IMG/VR virus record: IMGVR_UViG_3300049489_000400
Location: 1-64,000 of that record
Length of the DNA stretch: 64,000 nt
Origin: a virus
Strand: one strand, 5' to 3'
The notes beneath the pieces are model-generated. The model ran no database searches, was not told where the DNA came from, and was given only the letters and a program-made list of their open reading frames with translations. The stretch's first letter is position 1; each line of letters begins with the position of its first letter. Below, piece after piece: positions 22,768-29,741 of this stretch. Both the position numbers and the translations under genes were made by a program.

Positions 22768-23912
22768 TACTTTTTAGATTTGTATTTGTAGTTATCCTTA
22801 ACTTTGTCCTTTTCCTCTACTGCTGCTTTATTATTGACCGCTGCTTTCATCCCCATCGCTTTCTCCTTTTTCCTAGCTATTTTTTCAAGCATCTCTTGTT
22901 TGATTCTTTCGGCTCTGGAAAGGTCTTTCTCATCCTTGTTCTCTTCAACAATGATAGCATCTTCGATTTCTTCATCACGCTTCTGCGCTTCACGTTTGAT
23001 TCTTTCAAAGTCGTAATTCATCTGACTAGGATAAACCACCTCAGTAGAATTAGCGGCATCCTCATCGAAAGTTCCTAGCACATTGGAAAACTTATTGTAA
23101 AATGAGTTATTTAATGAGTAGATTAACTTTACTGGGCTAATCCCCATTCTGGCTGCAACACGACCTAAAATTATCTCTTTTAGATTTAAAGATTTGTAAA
23201 CCTCTTCACGCAAATGCATATGTACATTCGCTTCGTAACTTACATCTACTTTACCATTAATCGTCAACCTGTCTCCTTCTGCTTCTTTTCGGATATGGTC
23301 CAGAGTTGATAATAACAGCTTGTAATCTTCACGTGCGTTCGTGTCGATGTATTTGTCTTTCTGACGTCCGTACAAATAAACTAACTCTTCAAGCCTGCTT
23401 CGTTTTACACCTAGTCGAATGTCTGAATACGATGCCTTGAAGATTTCGATTCTCTTCTCAATCTCTTCTCTGTTGTCTGTCCTGAAACGCTTAACAGTAT
23501 CTTTAGAAACAGGTATGCCCCATTCCTTGTTAACTATCTTTAGGATTTCGTCTACATTAAACATGCGTCCGAATAACTCTACAAGTTCCGTACGTCTGTC
23601 TGATAGCAAGCTGTTAGTTCCTTTTGCGTTAGCACCTCCTTGAGGCTTACCAAATGCCTTTCTTTTGACGGCAGTCAGCTTATTCTGAAGCTTGTAATAG
23701 ATTTGCTTTTTCGTCAAAATGCTATTCTGTTCTTCGACAGGCAAGTGCTCGACTAACTTAGTTATTAAGTGCGGGAATAATGCTAAATTAACCTCTGTTC
23801 CGTCTGAGGCTATCATTATCTTTTTGCTATTTAATATAGGGTTGACAGATAATTTCAAATACTCTTTGTACGCTTCTTTATCAACCACTCCTTCTGGGAC
23901 ATTCTCTTCCAT
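22767..23912 (-). CDS. HTH protein, small-terminase-like architecture
   Basis: A 381-residue protein. Residues about 112-150 (VELFGRMFNVDEILKIVNKE then SKDTVKRFRTDN) form an HTH of the terminase-small/transposase type. Residues about 165-215 (RLEELVYLYGRQKDKYIDTN and following LDHIRKEAEG) resemble the helical segment of phage small-terminase-like proteins. The C-terminus is a long Lys/Glu tail. It is far from terL, so a regulatory or DNA-segregation role is also possible. Confidence 0.6.
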   Translation of the reverse strand: MEENVPEGVVDKEAYKEYLKLSVNPILNSKKIMIASDGTEVNLALFPHLITKLVEHLPVEEQNSILTKKQIYYKLQNKLTAVKRKAFGKPQGGANAKGTNSLLSDRRTELVELFGRMFNVDEILKIVNKEWGIPVSKDTVKRFRTDNREEIEKRIEIFKASYSDIRLGVKRSRLEELVYLYGRQKDKYIDTNAREDYKLLLSTLDHIRKEAEGDRLTINGKVDVSYEANVHMHLREEVYKSLNLKEIILGRVAARMGISPVKLIYSLNNSFYNKFSNVLGTFDEDAANSTEVVYPSQMNYDFERIKREAQKRDEEIEDAIIVEENKDEKDLSRAERIKQEMLEKIARKKEKAMGMKAAVNNKAAVEEKDKVKDNYKYKSKK

Positions 23913-24012
23913 AATTAACTACTTCACAAACATAATTGGACTTGTTGATAATAATACTTGTTGCTTATGAACCTATCATAGGAACGGATATGAAATTATT
24001 GCTATGTTGCTT
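23913..24012. other. Gene-free 100-base gap
   Basis: Contains a short perfect inverted repeat CCTATCATAGG near 23976 and no class A or class B box. No ORF is convincing. Confidence 0.4.
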
Positions 24013-24363
24013 CTACTTTAAAATCAACAGATAAACAGACAATACAAATAATATTCCTAATCCTATCATAATTAAGACAAATGTTCTAAACAGCTTATCT
24101 CTTTTAAATTCAATCGGCTCGTCTAAGTCGAATTCAAAACTATCTTCTTCCAACGCTTCTAATTTCTTTTCGTTATTTACAGCGTCTCTGATTCTGTCTC
24201 CCATTACAGATTGGAATCCATTTCTACAACAGAAAGGTCTTTTAGGATCAAATTTACATTTAGATTCACAATTTTCATCCTCTTCATTATTCTTGCAACC
24301 TCCGTAAACTCCGAACCAATCTGCTAATTGTTCGACAAGGTCATCTACAGTTTCTATTTCCAT
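24013..24363 (-). CDS. C-terminally anchored Cys-rich protein
   Basis: A 116-residue protein. Residues about 22-50 hold seven Cys (C-x7-C-x3-C, then PFCC), possibly a metal or disulphide cluster. Residues about 92-114 form a membrane helix at the C-terminus, as in tail-anchored proteins. Function unknown. Confidence 0.7.
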   Translation of the reverse strand: MEIETVDDLVEQLADWFGVYGGCKNNEEDENCESKCKFDPKRPFCCRNGFQSVMGDRIRDAVNNEKKLEALEEDSFEFDLDEPIEFKRDKLFRTFVLIMIGLGILFVLSVYLLILK

Positions 24364-24366
24364 TCG

Positions 24367-24651
24367 CTATCTCTTTTTACGTTTAGAAATTATTTGAGTT
24401 ATGGCAATCTTTCCTATCTCTACTTGTTCGTATTTTGGAGTATAAATAAAGTCTTGTATGAAATAGTTAAATGTCGACCTAATATTTTTACAAGGTCTCA
24501 CCTGGAACATATACTCACCTGACACTACCTTAATTATTTCTCCAAGTCCTTGACGTTCTCCTAAACTATCAATCAAAGGTATTTTGTAAGATGTAATCAT
24601 ACTTTCTTTTACTTCTCCTTCAATTTCTAAAATAAACAAATCATTACTCAT
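24367..24651 (-). CDS. Hypothetical protein, 94 residues
   Basis: A beta-rich N-terminal region (LFILEIEGEVKE, YMFQVRPCKN) and a very basic end (ISKRKKR). Unknown function. Three-base spacing on both sides. Confidence 0.65.
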   Translation of the reverse strand: MSNDLFILEIEGEVKESMITSYKIPLIDSLGERQGLGEIIKVVSGEYMFQVRPCKNIRSTFNYFIQDFIYTPKYEQVEIGKIAITQIISKRKKR

Positions 24652-24654
24652 ATT

Positions 24655-24987
24655 TTAGCTTCTTGGGTAAGTAATGTCGTTAATCATATCATCGTCTCCA
24701 AGTCCGTTCTCTTCCATGAATTTGATTTTATTCAAATCATCTTGTAACCATTCCTTAACAACTTCTGGAACGTCTTCTCTTGGGATTAATCGGTTGTAAT
24801 AACCTCTTATTAACAATCCTCTGCTTTCAACCGCTTTACCTTCATAGTGTTGCTTTTGTCTCTCAAGGATTACATTAACATCTTTGATACTGATCAGCGT
24901 ATCTTCTGCTCCTTTTCTACCTTTAACTTCAGCGTGTAATGCTTCGTTATTGTCAAGGTATTCTTGTAGAAATTTATTTGTTTCCAT
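24655..24987 (-). CDS. Hypothetical protein, 110 residues
   Basis: The start METNKFLQEYLDNNE at 24987 is chosen: it has AAAGGA 5-6 bases upstream and only a 14-base overlap with the previous gene, whereas a longer frame would overlap by 80. The protein is acidic and helical with no recognised family. Confidence 0.65.
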   Translation of the reverse strand: METNKFLQEYLDNNEALHAEVKGRKGAEDTLISIKDVNVILERQKQHYEGKAVESRGLLIRGYYNRLIPREDVPEVVKEWLQDDLNKIKFMEENGLGDDDMINDITYPRS

Positions 24988-25528
24988 ACTTATCCTTTCT
25001 TTCTTTTGCTCTTCTTTCTCTTCTGTTTGATTTTCCGTCATTTGTCTTCCCATAACCGTTTGAATGAATAAGAACAGTATTAGGATTTGGGTCTGGCAGA
25101 CTCGCTTTAATTCCTTGTTCTTTTATTTCTTCAGGGTCACCTACAATCAGGATTTTCTTTCCATGATCTTTCATCATAGCAATAATAGCTTCTTTTGTTG
25201 AACAAGTTGTTCCATGTCCTACGTGACCTATTATTCTTATTTTTGGCCCAAGAGTTTGTCTGTTCAGGTTGTCTTCGTATTCTCTCATTCGCTGATTAAT
25301 CGCTTCAGCAACCCATCTTCCTAATTCGTCTTGAAATAAAGCAGCTTTGTCTAGGTCTAATGATCCATCTTCTTTTTTGTAAAGATATTGTATTGAACCC
25401 CATCCTCTCATGTCGAGAATCATCTGGTCGCCTTCTTTCTCGTTTCTTGCGAATACAGAACCGCATCCCTCATCGTACCAAACTTCTTTTCCTAAGAATC
25501 TGACGATGTCGATTTCATCAATCTTCAT
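24974..25528 (-). CDS. Hypothetical protein with degenerate P-loop-like motif
   Basis: A 184-residue protein. Residues 95-112 read PKIRIIGHVGHGTTCSTKE, close to the GTPase P-loop GHVDHGKTT but without the Lys, and ILIVGDPEEIKEQG follows as in Rossmann-like folds. The C-terminus is strongly basic (NRRERRAKERK). It might bind a nucleotide or a phosphorylated ligand. No family is recognised. Confidence 0.65.
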   Translation of the reverse strand: MKIDEIDIVRFLGKEVWYDEGCGSVFARNEKEGDQMILDMRGWGSIQYLYKKEDGSLDLDKAALFQDELGRWVAEAINQRMREYEDNLNRQTLGPKIRIIGHVGHGTTCSTKEAIIAMMKDHGKKILIVGDPEEIKEQGIKASLPDPNPNTVLIHSNGYGKTNDGKSNRRERRAKERKDKYGNK

Positions 25529-25901
25529 TATTTATAATTTTTAGATTGTTTTTAAGATTCTCAAATTCTTCAAGCCATTCTTTCATCGGCTCTACTCCTG
25601 CATTTTTGTATCTTTCAATACATTCTCCTAATTCCTTGAATCTCTGTTCGTCTGCTAGCCATTTCGGTTTAATTCCGATAGGTGGTCTCATAGTATGATT
25701 GTCGAACAATCCTTTCTCTACAAGTTTTTCTTCAGTAACATTACTAGCATACGCTGTAGATAGTCCTGAACAACTAGTCACCTTAAATTTCTTTCTGTTT
25801 GTTTTCAGATTCTTTTTACCTTGTAAAAGGTAATTTTTATATCCGAATGTAAAGACAAGAATATCTTCCCATCTAGTCCAATTACTGCTGAATATTCTCA
25901 T
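25518..25901 (-). CDS. Hypothetical protein, 127 residues
   Basis: A basic N-terminal half (NYLLQGKKNLKTNRKKFK) and acidic helical C-terminal half. No family is recognised. It overlaps both neighbours by 11-20 bases. Confidence 0.65.
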   Translation of the reverse strand: MRIFSSNWTRWEDILVFTFGYKNYLLQGKKNLKTNRKKFKVTSCSGLSTAYASNVTEEKLVEKGLFDNHTMRPPIGIKPKWLADEQRFKELGECIERYKNAGVEPMKEWLEEFENLKNNLKIINNED

Positions 25902-26415
25902 TTTCCTTTATTTCTTGTTTGTAACCTTTAGCATAAACACCTCCTGATAAACCAAGCTGTCTCTTCATCCTGTCGTATCTAGTCCAATAAACAACTTCAA
26001 AACCTCCTTTGTAGTAATTATTCAAGAACCTGATCAACTTATCAGCATCGTCAGATTTGAATTTCATTGGACCAGTATAATCTCCAGAATCGTGATAATC
26101 TTCTATACTAAAGAACTTGTTTGAATTTCCGTATTGTATTAAGAACCACCCCTGTCTTATTCTAACCTTTTTCCATTTAAAATTAGAATCAAAATATTGT
26201 TTAACTTTCGGGTGTCTTTCTCTTTTCTTTTCCTCCATATACCGTTTGAAGTCTTTTCTGTAGAATCCGTACTCAAACATAATCCAAAGCGTCACGAAAT
26301 GCTTTGAAAGAAAATCCATAATCTTGCCGAATATGTAAAACGATAGTATTAACATTCCGACAACAAGACATAAGTAGAAAACTGTTATTCCTACATACTG
26401 GTAAATCATCTCCAT
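25882..26415 (-). CDS. Membrane-anchored protein
   Basis: A 177-residue protein. Starting at MEMIYQYV, a hydrophobic segment (about residues 8-32) is followed by a basic region (KRYMEEKKRERHPKVKQYF) and a soluble domain. A longer frame would reach into the terminator at 26443-26474, so the ATG at 26415 (or 26409) is preferred. The soluble domain (VRIRQGWFLIQYGNSNKFF) is not recognised. Confidence 0.7.
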   Translation of the reverse strand: MEMIYQYVGITVFYLCLVVGMLILSFYIFGKIMDFLSKHFVTLWIMFEYGFYRKDFKRYMEEKKRERHPKVKQYFDSNFKWKKVRIRQGWFLIQYGNSNKFFSIEDYHDSGDYTGPMKFKSDDADKLIRFLNNYYKGGFEVVYWTRYDRMKRQLGLSGGVYAKGYKQEIKENENIQQ

Positions 26416-26433
26416 TTTTATCTTTTTAGATAG

Positions 26434-26443
26434 TAACGTTGTA
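26434..26443 (-). promoter_or_regulatory. Class B box (TACAACGTTA)
   Basis: A variant with CG in the centre, starting directly at the end of the terminator T-run and 18 bases before the ATG at 26415. Confidence 0.55.
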
Positions 26444-26474
26444 TAAAAAAGAAACACCCCTACCAGAGGGGTGT
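26443..26474 (-). terminator. Intrinsic terminator
   Basis: The stem ACACCCC/GGGGTGT (26454-26460 with 26468-26474) is followed by TTCTTTTTTA on the minus strand. It lies 42 bases after the final TAA of the amber-interrupted ORF. Confidence 0.88.
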
Positions 26475-26515
26475 CACCAACCATAAACTTCAATAATGTA
26501 AAAAGAGAAACAAAA

Positions 26516-26686
26516 TTAGACTTTAATTAACTTTGTAGATTTTATGTATCCAAGTTTTCTCGCTTTCTTTTTTGCTCTTTTCAGACTTTTAGCCTAAACG
26601 TAACCTTTTCCGAATCCGTATGGTCTCAGACCTTTCTCAAATTTAATACGAATTAGCTCACGAGACTCAGTTTCACTCCAATCCAT
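26516..26686 (-). pseudogene. Small basic ORF interrupted by in-frame TAG
   Basis: From ATG 26686 the frame gives 30 residues ending PYGFGKGYV, then TAG at 26594-26596, then 25 more in-frame residues (AKSLKRAKKKARKLGYIKST...) to TAA at 26516. Protein-like composition continues across the stop. It fills a gap that otherwise holds no gene. A one-base change from CAG (Gln) would explain it; amber read-through is the alternative. Other genes here end in TAG, so general recoding is unlikely. Confidence 0.6.
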
Positions 26687-26692
26687 AGCACT

Positions 26693-27559
26693 TTAATTAG
26701 ATGATTTAATAATCTGGTCTAATCTTCTATCGTACAAAGAACCATCCTCTTCAATCGTTACAGTTTTACAAGTATGAACTTCACCTTTATAAGATTCACG
26801 ACCAGGAATATTCATAGCTACAATTACACCATCTACATGAGTTCCTAGAACATTTCTAAACTTAACTTTATCACCTACTGTTACTGTTAATCTATTCGCT
26901 GGATTATTAGCTTCTACACGATAAACAAGGCTATCATTAGTCTTTCTACCAGTTTGTAAATGTCGCTTAGTTACAGCTTGTTTCTTTTCTTTTGTCTTTT
27001 CCTCTTTTTTAGAGGGAAATGGTTCTCTCCATTCCTTTAATCCATACAAATACTTTCCTCTACTGCCTTTCTTGTTATTAGGATTCAGGAATTTAGATAT
27101 ATGCTTTTGAATATTGTTGATTTGAACAGACAAATTAGAATCTGTTCCACAGAAACCGATAGCATCCTTTATTTCGCCAGAAGTCATCGAATGACCCTTT
27201 TCTGAGATGGCTTCAATGACCTTTTCTCTAAATGTTTTAGCTTTTGAAACAGGCTTTAAAGATTCAAAATTAGCTTCTATAATTTTAGATTCCTTTCCGT
27301 TACTTACAAATACCTGTTCTACTTTCTTTTCCTCAACAGAAACTACAGAAACAGCAGTAACATCTTCACCTTTAGCTTCGTCCAATCCGCCAGTAATCAG
27401 TTCTAATGTTTCAGGAGCATTCTCTACTTCTAAAATCATCTTAACTAATTGCGCTGTAACTTCTGCTCTTCTGAAATCAACCTCTTTATCAGAATTTTGT
27501 ACTATTGTTTGTTGATTCAATAATTTGTTTATCAAATCGTCTTTTACTTCTCTTTTCAT
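26693..27559 (-). CDS. Winged-helix protein with C-terminal SH3-like domain
   Basis: A 288-residue protein. Residues about 108-175 (TFREKVIEAISEKGHSMTSG then EIKDAIGF) look like a winged-helix domain of the type in which a Thr/Ser-Gly-Glu-Ile helix contacts DNA. Residues about 222-286 form a beta domain (TVTVGDKVKFRNV...) ending DGSLYDRRLDQI, similar to the N-terminal domain of the AAA+ ATPase at 1027-1980. A DNA-binding regulatory or structural role is inferred. Confidence 0.65.
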   Translation of the reverse strand: MKREVKDDLINKLLNQQTIVQNSDKEVDFRRAEVTAQLVKMILEVENAPETLELITGGLDEAKGEDVTAVSVVSVEEKKVEQVFVSNGKESKIIEANFESLKPVSKAKTFREKVIEAISEKGHSMTSGEIKDAIGFCGTDSNLSVQINNIQKHISKFLNPNNKKGSRGKYLYGLKEWREPFPSKKEEKTKEKKQAVTKRHLQTGRKTNDSLVYRVEANNPANRLTVTVGDKVKFRNVLGTHVDGVIVAMNIPGRESYKGEVHTCKTVTIEEDGSLYDRRLDQIIKSSN

Positions 27560-27783
27560 GCCTCCGTAGTTGGTTTTGGAATATCAATAACAGGATAAAT
27601 TTTAAATCTACATTTATTGATTATAAATGTCGTATCAAGTTCAGAGTCTTTTTCCATATCCGCAAACATGGTTATTAGCCTATATTGGTCTTCATTGATC
27701 AACATAACCATTTTAGGTTTTTTAACATTATTCTGCATATCCAGAACTTCACCTATTTCTAATCTGTAAACTTGCTGACTCAT
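27556..27783 (-). CDS. Hypothetical small protein
   Basis: A 75-residue beta-rich protein (VYRLEIGEVLDMQ, KMVMLINEDQYRLITMF). No family is recognised. It overlaps the zinc-ribbon gene and the winged-helix gene by four bases each. Confidence 0.65.
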   Translation of the reverse strand: MSQQVYRLEIGEVLDMQNNVKKPKMVMLINEDQYRLITMFADMEKDSELDTTFIINKCRFKIYPVIDIPKPTTEA

Positions 27784-27938
27784 CGCTTCGATTTTTCACT
27801 ACTAACTTTGCTCTTTTTCACTAGACCGCAATTAGCGCATTTCTTAATTATTATCCCACCTTCTATTCTAATTCCAGACCTGCCATAATCATGATATTTG
27901 GAAACTGGACAAGGGGAATCATTAAATTTCCCCTTCAT
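27780..27938 (-). CDS. Small zinc-ribbon-like protein (52 residues)
   Basis: An ORF with CP-x-S-K-Y-H near residue 9 and KKCANCGLVKK near residue 34, together a plausible Zn site (Cys, His, Cys-x-x-Cys). The C-terminus is basic. Overlaps of 17 bases upstream and 4 downstream with its neighbours support translation. Possibly a nucleic-acid-binding or transcription-modulating protein. Confidence 0.65.
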   Translation of the reverse strand: MKGKFNDSPCPVSKYHDYGRSGIRIEGGIIIKKCANCGLVKKSKVSSEKSKR

Positions 27939-28215
27939 AGTCTTCGTATTTGTACGTTATCAAACCTTTACATTCTTCTGGTATAATCTCAACCTCCAGA
28001 ATTAACTTTTTTAAATCTGTATCGACAAATAATTCCTTACCTCCTTCAAGGTCAATTCTTTTCACCCTATTCATAGTGATGCCGAATGTTTTCATTTGAT
28101 CTTCTAGCATGTTGCTAGTCCTACATCTAACATCTTTTATGAAGTCAGAATATGGACTAACAACAGGAACTTCCACACTTCTTGGGAATCCTAGAGAATT
28201 TAATAATGCTTCCAT
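27922..28215 (-). CDS. Hypothetical protein, 97 residues
   Basis: An alpha/beta protein with no recognised family. Its start overlaps the stop of a tiny upstream ORF as TAATG. Confidence 0.65.
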   Translation of the reverse strand: MEALLNSLGFPRSVEVPVVSPYSDFIKDVRCRTSNMLEDQMKTFGITMNRVKRIDLEGGKELFVDTDLKKLILEVEIIPEECKGLITYKYEDYEGEI

Positions 28216-28286
28216 TACAATTCTTTTACGATTGGATCAACTTCATCCCCTCCATCGCTCACGATGATAATAATTCTACCTTCCAT
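28215..28286 (-). CDS. Tiny ORF (23 residues)
   Basis: MEGRIIIIVSDGGDEVDPIV plus three residues, ending at a TAA that overlaps the next ATG. It overlaps the RmlC stop by 11 bases. It may be a short translated gene or a coupling leader; evidence is limited to position and frame. Confidence 0.35.
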   Translation of the reverse strand: MEGRIIIIVSDGGDEVDPIVKEL

Positions 28287-28821
28287 AATTAAAAAATTTG
28301 TCTTTACAAGAATTAAAACTCTGTCCTTTCATATCTCTATCACTGAGATTTACATCTGAAAAATCTACACCCCAATCAATATTCAATTCCTCATCAAAAG
28401 CAAATATTGATCTTTCAAATTCAGGAGCATACTGAAAATCTACTGCATAATTAACAACAGTATCATCTTCTAAACATAAGAATCCATGAGCAAAACCTTT
28501 AGGAATCAATATAGTTTTCCTGTCTTTGTCGTCCAAAACAACTTTAAAATTCTGACCGAATGTTTCAGAATCAGGTCTCAAATCTACAACAACATCTAAA
28601 ATAGAACCTTTTGAGCACCAAACTATCTTAGACTGTTCAAAAGGCTTTTCTTGGAAATGTAAACCTCTCAAAACACCTCTTTTAGACAAGGACTGATTTA
28701 GCTGAACCATATTGAAATTAAATTCTTTATGATAAAAAACTACGTTAAAAGTTCCTCTTTTGTCTTTAAATAAATCTGGCTGTAGTACGAATAAGCCATT
28801 TGCTAACTCCAATGATTCCAT
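28276..28821 (-). CDS. rfbC: dTDP-4-dehydrorhamnose 3,5-epimerase-like (RmlC/RfbC)
   Basis: A 181-residue cupin with RmlC hallmarks: RGVLRGLHFQ (48-57) with His55 as the expected catalytic base, VDLRPDSETFG (79-89), IPKGFAHGFLCLEDD (106-120) and NIDW...LSDRD (147-163). It epimerises dTDP-4-keto-6-deoxyglucose on the way to dTDP-rhamnose or related sugars. RmlA, B and D are not visible in the window, so it must draw on host intermediates; remodelling host surface sugar or glycosylating phage parts are possible roles. Confidence 0.88.
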   Translation of the reverse strand: MESLELANGLFVLQPDLFKDKRGTFNVVFYHKEFNFNMVQLNQSLSKRGVLRGLHFQEKPFEQSKIVWCSKGSILDVVVDLRPDSETFGQNFKVVLDDKDRKTILIPKGFAHGFLCLEDDTVVNYAVDFQYAPEFERSIFAFDEELNIDWGVDFSDVNLSDRDMKGQSFNSCKDKFFNYGR

Positions 28822-28822
28822 A

Positions 28823-29038
28823 TTAATGATTGAATTTTTTGTAAGCAGAAAACCAACGAACTTTAGGATATTTTTTCCTCATTATTGCCTTCCACTTTTT
28901 ATATTCTTTACTAGTGTAGAACTCGTAATTATTAACCAATATGCAATACATTCCGTCATTCATATCAGTTTCTTCTAAATCCCAATCATATTGTGGGAAT
29001 TTATCTGCTAAACCAAATACTACGTTTTCAATTGACAT
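28823..29038 (-). CDS. Hypothetical small protein
   Basis: A 71-residue protein rich in aromatic and basic residues (YTSKEYKKWKAIMRKKYPKV). No recognised family. It overlaps the RNase H end by 19 bases. Confidence 0.65.
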   Translation of the reverse strand: MSIENVVFGLADKFPQYDWDLEETDMNDGMYCILVNNYEFYTSKEYKKWKAIMRKKYPKVRWFSAYKKFNH

Positions 29039-29478
29039 ATTAGATATTTTCTTGCTTCTCCAGCTAAAAAATCTACTCTTTCATTATTTTCAATTCCAGA
29101 GTGTCCTTTAACCTTTACGAATTTGATTTTTAATAACCTTGTATAGTGGAGCATTTCTTCCCATTTGTCTCTGTTTTTGATATCATCCCAGTCCATTTCA
29201 ATCCAACGGATGTACCATTTTTCAAGAAAGCAATTGACTACATAGGCACTATCAGAATGTATATTGATACGCTCATTAATTTTATTTTTATGAGCATACT
29301 TTAAGGCTTGTATTACAGCTTCCATCTCCATTCTTGTAGAAGTGGTCGACTCTTCATACCCAAGGTCTTCAAATAGAGTTTCGCCATCCTTAATTACGGA
29401 AAAAGCCCAACCACCAATTCCGCAATTCTCATGCTTCTTGTTATTATTACAAGAACCATCAGTCCAAATATCAATCAT
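29020..29478 (-). CDS. rnhA: Ribonuclease HI
   Basis: A 152-residue type 1 RNase H. The four acidic residues are present: D7 in WTDGSC, E51 in STRMEMEAV, D76 in HSDSAYV and D136 in NNERVDFLA, plus His126 in KGHSG. It degrades RNA in RNA-DNA hybrids, removing primers during phage replication. It ends in TAG. Confidence 0.93.
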   Translation of the reverse strand: MIDIWTDGSCNNNKKHENCGIGGWAFSVIKDGETLFEDLGYEESTTSTRMEMEAVIQALKYAHKNKINERINIHSDSAYVVNCFLEKWYIRWIEMDWDDIKNRDKWEEMLHYTRLLKIKFVKVKGHSGIENNERVDFLAGEARKYLICQLKT

Positions 29479-29741
29479 CGTCCAAGAACCTCTACAGATT
29501 CATTCTCTTTCTTATAAACACCTGGACCACCAAATTCAGGGTCTTGCATGACTCTTAAACCTTTATATTTTCTCAATACGAACCCTTCATTACTAATGTG
29601 GATTTGTAACTCTTTAGCGCCATCTTTCAAAGTAGAATAAGATAGATGTCCAAGCACTAGTACTAATGGCTCTATTCCTTTGCTTCTAAGCTGCTTTAAT
29701 TGTTGCTCGATTTCTTGATCAATCTGTTCGAATTTTTTCAT
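29475..29741 (-). CDS. Hypothetical protein, 88 residues
   Basis: Four-base overlaps with RNase H and the helicase gene. An N-terminal charged helix, then VLVLGHLSYSTLKDGAKELQ and a Gly-rich end (DPEFGGPGVYKK). No family is recognised. It may be a small virion or regulatory protein. Confidence 0.65.
   Translation of the reverse strand: MKKFEQIDQEIEQQLKQLRSKGIEPLVLVLGHLSYSTLKDGAKELQIHISNEGFVLRKYKGLRVMQDPEFGGPGVYKKENESVEVLGR

Noticed and set aside
22798-22806. Further TAACTTTG matches inside genes (22798 and 27802)
   Set aside because: They lie within coding sequence well away from, or only incidentally near, start codons and are not in gaps, so they were not counted as class B boxes.
26594-26596. 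Genome-wide TAG-to-Gln recoding as in some large gut phages
   Set aside because: Several intact genes, including the RecA-like gene and RNase H, end in TAG at the expected length, and no large gene needs TAG read as sense.
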